The translations under genes and the position numbers were made by a program. Source: Cyanoderma ruficeps (taxonomy: Eukaryota; Chordata; Aves; Passeriformes; Timaliidae). From it: DNA of 64,000 bases. Below the pieces are notes generated by a model. The model made no database searches and was not told the origin of the DNA. It saw only the letters and a list, made by a program, of their open reading frames with translations. Numbering within the stretch: position 1 is the first letter of the stretch; each line of letters starts with the position of its first letter. Of this stretch, positions 52,601-64,000 are shown piece after piece. The DNA is taken from contig VZDJ01000090.1 of assembly GCA_008694505.1 (NCBI GenBank), forward strand, positions 12,011,316 through 12,075,315, read 5' to 3'.

Positions 52601-55600
52601 GCCTGCAGCCGCTGGATGGCCCGGTCCTGTTCTGCCAACCGCTCCCGCAGGGACGGCACCTCGGCCGCCTCCAGCTTGGCCTGTGCTAGCTCGGCTTGCA
52701 GCGTGGACGCGGCTTTTGCTCTCTGCTCCAGGTCCTGCCGGTGCTGGCTTTCCAGGGAGGCGCGCTCAGCCCGAGCGCTGTCCAGCTCCTGCTGCAGGGC
52801 AGCCAGGAGCTGCTCCTTCTGTAGGCACTTGTCCTGGCAGACCTTTGCCTCCTGCTGCAGCTCTTCCTCTGGGTCAAGTGGTTGATAAGACAGNNNNNNN
52901 NNNNNNNNNNNNNNNNNNNNNNNNNNNNNNNNNNNNNNNNNNNNNNNNNNNNNNNNNNNNNNNNNNNNNNNNNNNNNNNNNNNNNNNNNNNNNNNNNNNN
53001 NNNNNNNNNNNNNNNNNNNNNNNNNNNNNNNNNNNNNNNNNNNNNNNNNNNNNNNNNNNNNNNNNNNNNNNNNNNNNNNNNNNNNNNNNNNNNNNNNNNN
53101 NNNNNNNNNNNNNNNNNNNNNNNNNNNNNNNNNNNNNNNNNNNNNNNNNNNNNNNNNNNNNNNNNNNNNNNNNNNNNNNNNNNNNNNNNNNNNNNNNNNN
53201 NNNNNNNNNNNNNNNNNNNNNNNNNNNNNNNNNNNNNNNNNNNNNNNNNNNNNNNNNNNNNNNNNNNNNNNNNNNNNNNNNNNNNNNNNNNNNNNNNNNN
53301 NNNNNNNNNNNNNNNNNNNNNNNNNNNNNNNNNNNNNNNNNNNNNNNNNNNNNNNNNNNNNNNNNNNNNNNNNNNNNNNNNNNNNNNNNNNNNNNNNNNN
53401 NNNNNNNNNNNNNNNNNNNNNNNNNNNNNNNNNNNNNNNNNNNNNNNNNNNNNNNNNNNNNNNNNNNNNNNNNNNNNNNNNNNNNNNNNNNNNNNNNNNN
53501 NNNNNNNNNNNNNNNNNNNNNNNNNNNNNNNNNNNNNNNNNNNNNNNNNNNNNNNNNNNNNNNNNNNNNNNNNNNNNNNNNNNNNNNNNNNNNNNNNNNN
53601 NNNNNNNNNNNNNNNNNNNNNNNNNNNNNNNNNNNNNNNNNNNNNNNNNNNNNNNNNNNNNNNNNNNNNNNNNNNNNNNNNNNNNNNNNNNNNNNNNNNN
53701 NNNNNNNNNNNNNNNNNNNNNNNNNNNNNNNNNNNNNNNNNNNNNNNNNNNNNNNNNNNNNNNNNNNNNNNNNNNNNNNNNNNNNNNNNNNNNNNNNNNN
53801 NNNNNNNNNNNNNNNNNNNNNNNNNNNNNNNNNNNNNNNNNNNNNNNACCCCAGCAAGGGTCTGGGAGTGGGCAAGATCCTGGGAGCAGACACAATGAGG
53901 CCAAGTGACCCAAATTAACCAAAGGGATATTCCACACCATATGATGTGGAAGGGTTGCTAAGGGTTGTAAGAGGAACCGGGGGCATTCACTGTTTTAGTG
54001 TTTGCCTTCTGGAGCAACCACTCCACGTCCTGAAGCCCTGCTTCCCAGGAAGTGTCTAAACATCACTTGCTGATGGCAAATTGAGATTACATTTTCTCTT
54101 TGCTTATGCACACAAACTTTCACTTTTCCTTTTTTGCTTTAGTAAATTGCCTTATCTCAACCTACTAGCACTTTTCCATCTTGCTTTTCTCTCCCCTATC
54201 CTGCTGGGAAGGGGAGTGATAGTGGGGCTTGGTGGGTACCTGATGCCCAGCCAAGATCAGACTACTACAGCACAAAACGTGCACCCCCAGGTGCTCCTCA
54301 AGCTGTAGCCAACATGCTCACCAGAGCCCCACATGCTGCATCCCACTGGGAACTGCCCAGTGCCTCCCTAGCCCCCTATCACACCCCCAGTGAACCTTGC
54401 TTTCCCCTCTGCCTTGTGCCACTCTGCTCCCTTGGACCAAACACCTTCTTCTCACCATGCAGAAGATGTTCCCTTCATAACCAATTCATGTTGTGGGGAG
54501 GCTGGGGAAGCCACCAGCTCCCTGGGAGCAGTATCTGCAAATTCAGGCCAAAAGGGGCTCTCCCAGAGTGCTGAGCCCCACAACCCCTATCCAGCAGCAG
54601 AGAGCAGCAGGCTCTGCCCCACATGCCTTTGCCATGCATCTCCTGCCACCTGCTGCTCTCTCCAACTGCACTAGTTTACCATCCAAGCCCTTGCTGCAGG
54701 AGCCCCAGTGTACCTTCAAAATGTCTCCCATGACTTCTCCCTTCTCCTGGGTGCTGCACTCCTCCAGCTTAGCCAGCTGGTCCTCCAGCATAGAAATCTT
54801 TCCCTGTAGAATCTCGATTTTCTCTTCTGAGCATTTCTGGGGACAGAAATGGGACTGAGCATGATGCAAGACAGAAAAGCCAACCAACCAAGGAGAGCCA
54901 CAGTAACCCAGTCAGTACTGACACCATGCTCTTCCAGCAGCTTTGTCTCTCTCCACTGCAAGGACAGCAGCCTGTCCCACCATGGGGAAGCCTTCCTAGG
55001 AACAGGGAGAGGCTTCCCACAGGAGCTGACAGTTCCACAGCTTCGCCCCATGTGCTGGTACAAATGGGCAGGAGGCTCCGGTTGCTGCACCCTGTTTGCA
55101 GTTGGCATGTCCCCAGGCAGGGGGCTATGGGGGGGCTACAAGTGGGCACCCACCACTCCCCAGGCCCCCTCACCTTATCCTGCAGGGCAGCATGCAGCTC
55201 CTTCTCCAGCTGTCGCTGCTTTTCCTGCGACTGTGCCATGGCACTGTTGTGCTCCTCCGAGAGCTCATTCAGGGCTCGCTGCAGCTGGACCATATTGCTG
55301 GCAATCTCCCGCAGCTGCCAAGTGAAAATCCATCCAGTCCAGAAGAGAGTCAGAATGTGCCTTTGCTGCCCAGGGCTCTGCCTACTCCCCATTCCCAAGA
55401 GCTGTAGCACACATGGGCATCCTGGGTTCTGGGTGCTTACCACATGCAGGCAGCTCCACACAGTCCCCATTCCCCCACCAGTTTCTATTTGGATCAGGAT
55501 CCAGAGCCCAAAGCAGGCTTGGTCGCTGGGTCAAAGATCACATTAGTGGAACCATAAACATCCCAGCATCTGGCACTGCCATCAAATCCTCCCCCCCCTG

Positions 55601-58600
55601 GGTTCCATCACAACCAACCAGTCTATGGGGACATGGAGAGGACACCGCACCCCATACCTTGAAGGAAAGATCCCCATTCTCCTCAGAGAGCTGGTTGATT
55701 TTTCGGTCCATCTGGGCTTTTTCAGTCTTCAGGTCCTGGCACTGCTTGAAAGCCTCGTGCAGGCGCCCCACCAGGCTGTGGGAAAGGAGGGGGTGAAGGA
55801 GGGGGTGCATGCTGGCAGCTGGCAAGGATATCACCAGGGATTGGTGCTGCTGGATATTGCCAGGGAAACTAAAGATTCCAAGGGATCTCCATGCCTTGCT
55901 GTGACTCTACCATCAAGCCAACTCTAAATTGGGTCCCAACAGGTGGCAAAGCAGAGTAGAGATAAACAATATTTGCGCTTTGCAGAAGCCCACCTGCTCC
56001 AAACAGAGCAGAGGCAGCTGTGGGACTCAACCACTCCTCTGCAAAGGGAAGTAAGTGAGGAAAGGACAAAAAAGACATGGCATTTCCAGTGGAGGTTGGG
56101 CAGCCTTCCTGAGTAAACAAGGAAGGGCACAGGGACAGAGCAAAGACCAGGACACAGTGTGACAGGTGATTTCAGGTGTGTGACAAAGCCCAGTACATGA
56201 GATCAAAGAAAAGGCCTGGGAAAGGGGCTGGAGTCAGGAGTTCCAGGATCACCCTGAAAGCTTCCCCTTTTCCAGGCCAGGTGAGACCCACATGAACAGT
56301 ACACCTTTTTCACATAACAAGAATAGCTGCTCCTATGCAAGGTTAAGAGTGGGCTGTTAGAACAGGCTGCATGGTTTGGGACTGGATTCATGCCCACTGC
56401 AATAAAAATGGGCTGCAGGCCATAACTGCCCTGAGGGCATAGGCAGCGTGATGGTGGCACAGCCATGTCCTGGGCTGATCCCACAGCATGGGCAGCAAGG
56501 GAGGAGGGGATTCTGCTCCTCTCTGGTGGGACCTCACCTGCAGAGCTGCCTCCAGCTCTGGGGACCCCAGTATCACAAGGACGTGGAGCTGCTGGAGCAA
56601 GCCCAGAGAAGATGCTCCAAGGCCGGCTGGAGCCACTCTGCTCTGAAGACAGGCTGGGAGAAACCTGGGGGTGTTCAGCCTGGAGTAGAGAGGGCTCCAG
56701 GGAGACCTCAGAGCACCTTCCAGCACCTAAAGGGGTTCCAAGGCAGCTGGGGAGAGACTTTGGACAAGAGTCTGGAGTGACAGGACAAGAGGGAATGGCC
56801 TCCCACTGACAGAGGACAGGGTTAGATCAGGTATTGGACAGAAATTCTTCCATGAGAGGGTGGTGAGTCCCTGGCACAAGTTGTCTAGAGAAGCTCTGGC
56901 TGCCCCATCCCTGAAAGTGTTCAAGGCCAGGCTGGATGGGGCTAGGAGCAACCTGGTCTAGGAGAAGGTGCTCCTGCCCATGGCAGGGTGTTCCAGCTGA
57001 ATGAGCTTTAACCCAGACCCTTTCTTGATTCTGTGCCTGCTGTCTCTTCCCCAGGGCACAACAGCAGAGGAACAAGAAGAAGGTTTGCTTTCTCCTGTTT
57101 CATGCACTGCTAGGGAAGAGACAGACAACATAGGGTCTGGGGATGTGGGAGTGACAAGGTTCCACCTAGGAGGAAGGAGTGTGTGTTCCTGGAGGATTAC
57201 CTCTCGTTCTTCTCCCTCAGCTCCTCCATTTCTCTGGGCTCCAGCTGGTCTTCAGCTTGCTTCTCATTGAGCTTTGCCAGACGATCCATCCGCTGCTGCA
57301 TTGTGGTGATCTGAGCATCTGGGGGAAGGGGGCAAGAAAGGGCCTGTTACCAACTTTTCATGTCACCTGAAGCCCCCGCAACAGCATTTCTGCACAGAAA
57401 CCCTCTGCAGCAGGAGATCAAAGAGCCAGGCTACCAGTGCTGCTGCTCAGCATAGGTGTTGCTTCAGTCATGGCTTTTGTTGCCCAGGATGTATAAGGGA
57501 ACTCAAGATGGAAGAAGGAAGCTGGAGTCTCACTTGCGGCCTGGCAGGATGGACCACGCATGAGCAGAGTTGTGGTGGGGTCACAACAGAGAAGTCAGAG
57601 AAACAAGGGGAGATCTCTGCCCCACAGACCCCTCCCCGCACCCCAGGACATCCCGCTAGCGACTGACCCTTCTCCATGACGAGCTTCTGACTCTCTGCCA
57701 CCTCCACCTCCAGCTCCTCCCGGTTCTCTCTCTCAAAAGCCAGCTGCTCCTTCAGCCGCCGCAGCTGAAACTGGGGGGTCTGCATGATGTTCCCCATGGG
57801 CGAAGATGGAGTGCTGGGCAGGCTGCAGGGAGACACACACAGAGCTGGATTATCCGGTGCCAGCGCAGGCCCCATGCAGCCAGACCCACTCTGCTACCCC
57901 CATCTCTGGGGCAGGTTCTCCTGCCTGGCTCCCCAAGGAGCTGCTGCCTTAAAAATTTAGGAACAAAACAACACATATACGAGACAATTTCAATAAAAGA
58001 GGTAATATAAAAGCTGGTCTTTAATTGGAGGCCTCCAAGGGGCAAATATGGAAAAATGCCCTCAGAGGCCTCCAATTGAAGACCGGCTTTTATACTGCTT
58101 CCTACATTAAATTTGTTTTCTATGTATGTAGTTTTCTATGTCTGTAGTTCCTAGGTTTTAAAGGCATCAGTTCCTCCCCCTGCTGGTTCAATCCTCTTCT
58201 GAAGCCCCTCTTTTGCTAGTTCCTTATGGTAAAGTGTCTTGGGAGAGTGGCACGTCCTTGGTTCCCAAAAGAACCAAGATTAGAATAGGGTCTTTGGAAT
58301 GTGTTTTGTCTTTCTATCTATCAGGGTAGGAAAAATACTGGAGACAGACATGAACTATATAACTATACAGTAACAGTCTAGAGAGCTACGAATATATATG
58401 AAGAAAATAAAAAAGTAAAACTCATTTTGGCATCAGGTTCACAGGAATAACTTTGATGCCACATCACTTGAGCATAAAGGCCATGCTCCTCCTCTTGCCT
58501 GTACTAACACCAACCTCTAAGTGTTGGGCAAAATCCACCACCAGCATGCCCAGGTGGCCAAGGGCATCCCCACTTGTGTGACCCCACAGGGTGGAAGCAG

Positions 58601-61600
58601 TGACCAATCCCCTGTGCTGGGCATGGTGAAGCACCTCCAATCCTGGGTTTCATCCTGGATCCCTCACAAGAAAGTCATGGAGGTGCTGGAGTGTGTCCAG
58701 AGAAGGGCAATAGAGGTCTGTTGCATGGGGAAGGGTCTGGAGCATGAGTCTGATGAGGAGCAGCGGGGGAGGGGGGGCACTCAGACTGGACAAAAGGAGG
58801 CTCAGGAGCACCTTCTGAATCTCTATCACTCCCCGAAAGGAGGATAGGGCCAGTTGAGTGCTGGTCTCTTTTCCCAGCTAACAAGGGATAGGACAAGAGG
58901 AAATGGTGTCAGGTTGTGCCAGGGGACGTTAAGGCTGGATATTGGGAAAACTCCTTTTCTGAAAGGGTTGTCCAGCCATGGCATAGGCTACCCATTGCAC
59001 TGGTGGAGCTCCAATGGTTTAAGGGATTTAAAAAAAACATGCAAATGTGACACATGGAGACATGATTTAGTGGTGGCCTTGGTGGTGCCGGGGCCACAGT
59101 TGGACTTAATGGTCTCACAGGGCTTTTCCAACCTGAATGAATCCATGATTCTAAAAGGAGCTAGAGCCCAAGCTCAACCCCACCATCCATCCCCACATCA
59201 TGCCCAAAGAATGTGCAGCAGGACAGCACCAAGGAAGAACAGGGCATTCCAGGGAGACAGCATGAAGCCCAGCTACATCTGCAGGTCCCGAAAGCCGCCC
59301 TATCCACTCCCCCCTTTCCTCATTTCCCCTGGCTGCCAGAGCACGTACCTGGTGCTGGGGAAGGAGGCGATCCTCTGCAGCTCCAGGAAACGCACGTCTT
59401 GCTTGTGCGGGAGAGAGAACAGTGTGGAATGCTCATCAAAGCTGCTGCTGGACATACTGGACAAGGATGGCTCTGCTAGAAACAAAAAGGGCAAAGAAGG
59501 ATGTGATCTTTAATATCTGAGAGGCTGAGCAGCTGAAATCTCAGGGGCACAGGAACCACAAATTTCAGTAGGGATGAAACAGTCCAATTAGGGAAGCCAT
59601 AAACCCACTCTACATCCCCATCCTTCCTGCACCACAGTCCTTCCCCAGCAACTCTGCTCCCACAAGACTACCAGCATCCCACCTGCTCCACTCCTCCAGG
59701 GAAAAGCTGTGGTACTGCTGAGTAGGAAAAGCCAGCAGCTCTAAGGCAGCCCTACACTTGGAGTTTACAGGGCACTGTTTTGTAACCGAGGGCATCTGGG
59801 TGGTGCAGCTGCCTTTATGGCTGGGCAGCTATAGCAGCACACACGGGAGGAAAAGTCAGGGCCTGGCACGTACCTTTCCTCTGCAGAAATGGCTCCAGAT
59901 TCTCATTCAGGCACTCCTCGTTATCCAGCACAAATTTGAGGATGGATGCCAATTCAACCTGTGTTGGAGGAGCTGCAGAGTTAGTGGCTCTGCTGCAGGT
60001 TACAGGCAGCACCACAGCGGGTGTGGGGCAGTGGGCAGTTCCCTGTCTCCCTGTGCTGCTGCCCACACTTGCTGCCACAAGCTTTTGATAGCCCAAAACC
60101 CCCAAAGAGCACCACAGTGCCCACTCCACACTGCCTTTCAATGGGACCCAGGAGGGCAAGTCTCAGAGCACCTTCCCCCAAAGGCACTGCTGCTTCCCCC
60201 TGCACCCCAGATCCAGAGGAGGAACCCCAAAGGGATTACCTGAGTCTTGTAGTCAAATTCATTCCAGTCCCCAGGATTCTTGGAACTCATGGAGGTGTGG
60301 TACAGGAGCAGTACGGCCACCTGCAGCAAGCCAGGAAAACCATCACTAAACTCAGGTCAGTCACAAGCACATTGGTGCTGTCTGGGACTAAAACGTGCCA
60401 CGCCATTACCTTGGCCAGTGCCAGCTCCTCTCCATCCTGGAGTTTCTGTGCAGAGACCAGGTTTTCTGCAGCCAATTTGTGCCTGCAGTGCTCTGCAACA
60501 TGAAGTAGAATTCCCCGTCACACAGGAGCCACTGGGCATGCTGCCTCCCCTGAGGTGACACTCATGGCCAGGAATGCACTGTAATGTATCCTCATGGAGA
60601 AGGGACATGGGGCAGGATGGGCTCCAGAGCTGAGATCGACCTTGGCCATTAAACCTGACCAACTTTTATTCCCCTCCCTGGAACCCCACCCGAAATCCCA
60701 GCCTCCCCACATGGCATCTCCCTTCCAACATTAGCCCAAACAGAGAGTTCCATCTCTGGAGGGTGGGATACAAGGTGGGATATGATGTCTTCCCTCCAAA
60801 AAAGGCTGAGCAAGAGTGTGAAGATACTTCCCATTTCCCCTCCCAGGATTTCTGCTTGGGTAAAGGTTTTCCACTGTGATTCGAAGAACTTGAGTCTAGG
60901 TACACAACTAGGAAAACTGCTCCAAGGCAGCATCACCACTAGCAGTCACTGCTACCCTGCCCTTCAAACCCTGGACTTCCTTTGCTCTGAACCCAGACTC
61001 TGGCAAGGATTTCCACCTGCAAGTTTCCCATCAGGAAGCTTTCCCTTCCATAGACTGCTGTGGGAAAGCTGCTGGCACCTCACAAACCTACNAGGGGAAG
61101 CTGCAGACAGGAGACCAGAGGTCAGGGGCACCGAGTAGGGGCAGTCGCTTTCCCCAGCACCAGCGGAGGGTCTTACTCTGCAGGAAACCACAGATGAAGG
61201 TGATCCTCTCTGGCAGCGGCTGCTCCAGCACAGACTCCCCCTCCTTGCTCCCGTGGCTGGAAGAGTGCAGGGTTTGCGTTAACGCTTTCTGGACAGATTA
61301 GACCAAGGCTGAGTTTTGTGCAGCAGTGTTGGCTGAGCCAGGGCCTGGCTCTGCGGCACTGCTCTGCCTTCCGCCCCCACACCAGGGCCAGCAGAGCCAG
61401 GGCCAACCGCGCCATGCACAGGAGCAGAATTCCCCGGAATCTCCCTGCTGGGAGAGCAGCTGGAGCTGGGCAGTCAACACCTCCCTGGCATTGCTTCCTC
61501 CTCTGCCTGTCAGCCCCGGCATGCAGCACAGCACAGGGAGCTTGTGGTGGCTCCACCGGCTGGGAAGCACCACAGGAGCCAGTCCATGCACACAGCCTTG

Positions 61601-64000
61601 GGCTTTTCTTGATGGATTTTGGGGAGGCTGAAGCTTCCTCCTGCACTTATTTGCAACTACACTCTTCCTGAGCAGCCACCAGTTCATGGAACATCCTGAG
61701 TTGGAAGGGACCCACAAGGGTCATCGAACCCATCCTCAGCCCAGAAAGGGCATGCCCAAAACCCCCACCAACCATGCCTGACCAGCACTGCTTCAGTACT
61801 ATCTCTCACTCCCAAGATGCCAAAAACAGGAACCCGGCCTGGGACAGGGGCTGCCACCAGGATTAGCCCCTCCTCACTGACTTCCCCCCCCCGTGGCACC
61901 GGGAGCTCCTCAGATCAGCCGGCTGCTGAGGCAGCTGCCCTGCTGCCATCCCACTTTATCAAGCAATGGCCAGGCCTCTTTAGAGAGCACACGCCACCGG
62001 GATCCCGACTAATCCGAGCTGGAGCACAGGCCCAGGAGATTAACCACATCTGACTAAATATATCTGTGGTGCAGGCAGCTCCTTCCTCCCCACCCACTGC
62101 AGGCAGATCCCTGCTCCAGGCAGCCTGTCCTTACCCTGCACAGGAGGTAATCACAGCAGACAGGCTCCCAGCAAGCCTCCCACCGGAAGGGTTTGAAAGC
62201 AATGCATGGCAGCCTCACACCCTCTCCTCCATTTGTTTTGCCAGCCCCTTAACCACCAGGCTTCATCCCACCTCTGATGCCCATTAGGGTCTGTAGATTT
62301 TAGTTGCCCCTTGCTCCCAGGTAACAAACACAATTCCTGAAGGTGGCATTCCTCCCACCCCTGCCCAGCCACCTCAGATTCCAGGACAGAGCACACAGGC
62401 TCCACCCTGACCACACTACACGCAGCAGCAGCAGCCTGACATCCCCAGGCAACAGAAGCACTTTGGGAGACAGAAACTGTCGTTCTTCACACTGCTTTCC
62501 AGATACAAGGCTTCCTCAGGATCCCAAGGCTGCCACTCAGGAAACCTTGCTGGGCTGCTCCCTCACCAGAGCAGCATCAACAGAAATTAATAATTTGTTC
62601 AGCTGCAGGAACCTCTGTGCCACTGGCAGCAGCACTCAGGTCTTTTCTTCAATGCCAGGAGCAAACCCAGATGTGATAACAAGTCTCAAATGACAGGAAC
62701 TCTGACCAAAACATTCCCTGGGCAGCTCTGTGGGACCCAACAGCTCTGCACACAGACCCCAGCTGTGCAGTGGCACAGAGGAGATGGAGATCTCATATGC
62801 CAGAAGAGGAATAAACACCCCCAGACCCCCACTCCCACCCTGCCCAAGGAGAGAGCCCCTTAGCTCCTGGGGGCCGAGGCCATGGCTCCAGGAGGCAGCC
62901 CCGACTCAGCTGCCTGGTTTCAAATGTGCACACAGCTCCCCATACTCACATTTTGTTGATAATTCTGATGAAGACACTACAGTCCTGGAGCTGAGACAGA
63001 TCATTGAGGGGATCAGGACAAACCTTTGTGCTGTTCACCTAGAAATGGGGTGGGACAGTCAGAAGGCAGAAACCAAGACAACACTGCGCTGTGCCACCCA
63101 CCATCTTCAGTCCTGGCAGGGGACAGCAAGACTGGTCCGGCTGTGAAAGTAAATCTACCCCTTCAAACCACCCCTTCCAAGAGAACAGATGAACATGATC
63201 CCCACATCTGGGAATCTGGCACAAGTCCCATTTATCATGCTGATGGAGCCCCTCTTCTCTGGAAAAGATGAGAGACATGGGGGTGTTCAGCCTGGAGAAA
63301 AGAAGGCTCCAGGGACACCTTAGAGCCCCTGCCAGTGCCTAAAGGGGCTCCAAAAGAGCTGGAGAGGGATTTTGGAAAAAAGCCTGAAGTGACACAACAA
63401 GAGGGAATGGCCTCTCACTGACAGAGGGCAGGGTTCGACAGCATACTGGGAAGAGATTCTTCCCTGTCAGCATTGTCCAGAAAAGCTGTCGCTGCCCTAT
63501 CCCTGGAAGTGTTCAAGGCTAGGCTGGACATGGTTTGGAGTAACCTGGTCTAATGGGAGGTCTCCCTGCCCAAGGGTGGGAATTCCAGTTCAATAAGCTT
63601 CAAAGTCCCTTCTAAGCCAAACCACCCTATGAGTTTTTGCTTGGACACAGCAGTGATTTCTGAGACAGATCCAACAACCCCTTCACAGTACACCTGCCGC
63701 CTGCTTCAGGCTCAGCTCCATCTCCCAGGCAGTTTCCATAACCAGACCAAGCAATTCCAGCATTTCTGGTTACTCAACAGGAAGGGTGAGCAAGGCTTCT
63801 CCTGCAAACACCCACCTGCCCAGGAACAGTAGGAACTGGGCTACCTACAGCCTGCCCCAGCCACAAACCCTCCTGTGACAAGCCCCAGCATTTTGTCTGG
63901 AAGCTGCCAGTACTGGCAACAGCACGTCCCACCTGTGCAGTGAGCTCCAGCAGAGGAGAAGGAACTTACCCAAGCAAGGAGAGCAGCAACTCTTGCACTG
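46928..64000 (-). CDS. NUMA1: NUMA1, nuclear mitotic apparatus protein 1 (first codons off-edge, central rod in gap)
   Basis: NuMA tethers microtubule minus ends and dynein at spindle poles and cortex; it is nuclear in interphase. Minus-strand coding exons: >64000-63970, 63038-62950, 61256-61177, 60492-60410, 60320-60240, 59958-59874, 59475-59349, 57822-57668, 57318-57201, 55775-55658, 55314-55174, 54836-54714, a large exon partly lost in N ending at 52276, then 51579-51538, 50607-50539, 50436-50326, 50245-50027, 49932-49787, 49691-49448, 48713-48431, 48333-48197, 48085-47894, 47534-47424, 47336-47169, 46963-46928 (TGA). All readable phases agree. The N-terminal exons form the hook domain (AALLAW, LQDCSVFI, LLLYHTSMSSK). 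Then come coiled coil (GEVMGDIL before the gap, QKEQLL after it) and the tail with LGN-binding and nuclear-import segments. The start codon and most of the rod are missing. Confidence 0.95.
48748..49400 (-). mobile_element. CR1-type LINE 3' fragment in a NUMA1 intron
   Basis: Reverse-oriented: CTAAACCCCATCTCCTTCCA, CACTACATCAGGTTGCTCCA, CTTTTCCAGACTGAACACCC and, further 5'-ward, a GCAGAGGTGCAGAACCCCCA block. Confidence 0.9.
51632..52150 (-). mobile_element. CR1-type LINE 3' fragment in a NUMA1 intron
   Basis: Reverse tail: TCATAGAATCATGGAAACAT, GAGTCCAACCATTCCCCCAG, and further blocks to CTCAGCTGCTGCTCATCAGA and GGAAATACTCCAGTACCTCA. Confidence 0.9.
52894..53847. other. assembly gap, 954 N, inside the giant NUMA1 exon
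   Basis: The run of N interrupts the exon coding for the central coiled coil. The left border (52893) is in coding frame. On the right side, a good minus-strand acceptor (CTGCTCCCAG ending near 53882) may open the exon, or the real exon start may lie in the gap. Confidence 0.99.
53885..54713 (-). other. NUMA1 intron, no further feature
   Basis: Between the exon ending at 54714 and the presumed start of the giant exon. The plus-strand open frames in it have no recognised family. Confidence 0.6.
55776..56460 (-). other. NUMA1 intron, non-repetitive part
   Basis: No exon, repeat or recognised element was seen apart from the CR1 that follows on the right. Confidence 0.5.
56465..57000 (+). mobile_element. 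CR1-type LINE 3' fragment, antisense to NUMA1
   Basis: GTGGGACCTCACCTGCAGAG, CACAAGGACGTGGAGCTGCT, GGGGTGTTCAGCCTGGAGTA and AGTGTTCAAGGCCAGGCTGG in CR1 order. The extreme terminal repeats are not obvious. Confidence 0.9.
57945..58470 (-). mobile_element. candidate solo LTR with a hairpin and TATA box
   Basis: An AT-rich island in an otherwise GC-rich NUMA1 intron. On the minus strand it begins near TGTGGCATCAAAG and contains TATAAAAG (58094-58087), followed at once by a 29-bp inverted repeat (58007-58035 against 58065-58093). This layout is typical of a retroviral LTR promoter and R region. No flanking duplication could be confirmed, so the borders are approximate. A miniature inverted-repeat element is the alternative. 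Confidence 0.45.
58007..58093. repeat. near-perfect inverted repeat (hairpin), 29-bp arms
   Basis: The left arm contains TTTAATTGGAGGCCTC and the right arm contains GAGGCCTCCAATTGAAG. They differ at two positions over 29 bp, with a 29-bp spacer that itself pairs partly (AGGGGCA with TGCCCT). Confidence 0.88.
58611..59155 (+). mobile_element. CR1-type LINE 3' fragment, antisense to NUMA1
   Basis: CTGGGTTTCATCCTGGATCC, TGGAGTGTGTCCAGAGAAGG, GAGCATGAGTCTGATGAGGA and a tail ending GAATCCATGATTCT, including GGATATTGGGAAAACTCCTT. Confidence 0.9.
59874..64000 (-). CDS. NUMA1: NUMA1 N-terminal hook-domain exons
   Basis: Six exons encode the globular N-terminal hook domain used for dynein/dynactin-adaptor contacts. 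Markers in order are ARVAALLAW, VNS, LQDCSVFIRIINKI, ERITFICGFLQ, LVSAQKLQDGEELALAK, VAVLLLYHTSMSSK, DWNEFDYKTQ and ELASILKFVLDNEE. The upstream exon carrying the initiator Met is cut by the window's right edge, so only about ten residues of it remain. Intron phases are mutually consistent. Confidence 0.93.
61686..61830 (-). mobile_element. CR1-type LINE 3' end, short
   Basis: Reverse tail: GGAACATCCTGAGTTGGAAG, ACCCACAAGGGTCATCGAAC and CATGCCTGACCAGCACTGCT; truncated soon after. Confidence 0.75.
61840..62949 (-). other. NUMA1 intron 2, unique part
   Basis: GC-rich intron sequence between the two hook-domain exons at 61256 and 62950. No exon, CpG island or recognised repeat was seen. Confidence 0.5.
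63245..63640 (+). mobile_element. CR1-type LINE 3' fragment, antisense to NUMA1
   Basis: GGGGTGTTCAGCCTGGAGAA, AGGGAATGGCCTCTCACTGA, CCCTGGAAGTGTTCAAGGCT and GTCCCTTCTAAGCCAAACCA in CR1 order. Confidence 0.92.

Noticed and set aside
52337..52885. Plus-strand Ser/Cys/Ala-rich open frames
   Set aside because: Antisense shadows of the NUMA1 coiled-coil exon, whose Gln/Glu/Ala/Leu codons leave the opposite strand open.
52039..53940. Very long open frames on both strands across 52-54 kb
   Set aside because: Their length comes from the run of N. Only the minus-strand part at 52276-52893 is real coding sequence (NUMA1).
58007..58093. Hairpin considered as a tRNA or microRNA gene
   Set aside because: No cloverleaf or A/B-box pattern. 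Without small-RNA data a microRNA call is unsupported, and an LTR or inverted-repeat element explains it better.

Overview
The window is vertebrate nuclear DNA, almost certainly from a bird. Introns are many and short to medium in length, at least seventeen 3'-end fragments of CR1-type LINEs are scattered on both strands, and the genes are close orthologues of known vertebrate genes. All identifications come from reading translated exons against remembered family sequences; no search was run.

Layout. (1) About 1-5800, minus strand: the 5' end of USP16 (ubiquitin-specific protease 16). Three coding exons carry the start codon and most of the UBP zinc finger; the rest lies beyond the left edge. 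(2) About 5540-6150: a CpG-rich, apparently bidirectional promoter with a 30-base gap. (3) 6611-9479, plus strand: RWDD2B, four coding exons, 292 aa. (4) About 10660-41350, plus strand: LTN1 (listerin E3 ligase). All 30 coding exons join in frame to 1764 aa, ending in a C4HC3 RING. (5) 41.4-45.2 kb: LTN1 3'UTR, CR1 copies, low-complexity AT-rich DNA and no recognised gene. (6) 45207-45993, plus strand: the 3' end of an unnamed gene encoding two tandem C-x2-C-x11-H-x3-C (UBZ4/Rad18-like) zinc fingers. (7) 46.44-64.0 kb, minus strand: NUMA1, convergent with (6). It reads from the N-terminal hook domain to the stop codon, but most of the central coiled-coil exon is lost in a 954-base gap and its first codons lie beyond the right edge.

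USP16-RWDD2B-LTN1 is the conserved block of human 21q21.3. NUMA1 belongs to human 11q13.4. Their adjacency, at a visible switch from AT-rich to GC-rich sequence, marks a lineage-specific rearrangement or an assembly join between about 41.4 and 45.2 kb. The zinc-finger gene sits on the NUMA1 side and lacks recognisable upstream exons, as if cut by the same junction.

Functionally the left block is ubiquitin-centred: USP16 is a deubiquitinase, LTN1 is the ribosome quality-control ligase, and RWDD2B has an RWD domain. The right block holds the spindle-pole organiser NuMA and a probable ubiquitin-binding zinc-finger protein. Nothing prokaryotic, no CRISPR array and no convincing structural RNA gene was seen.
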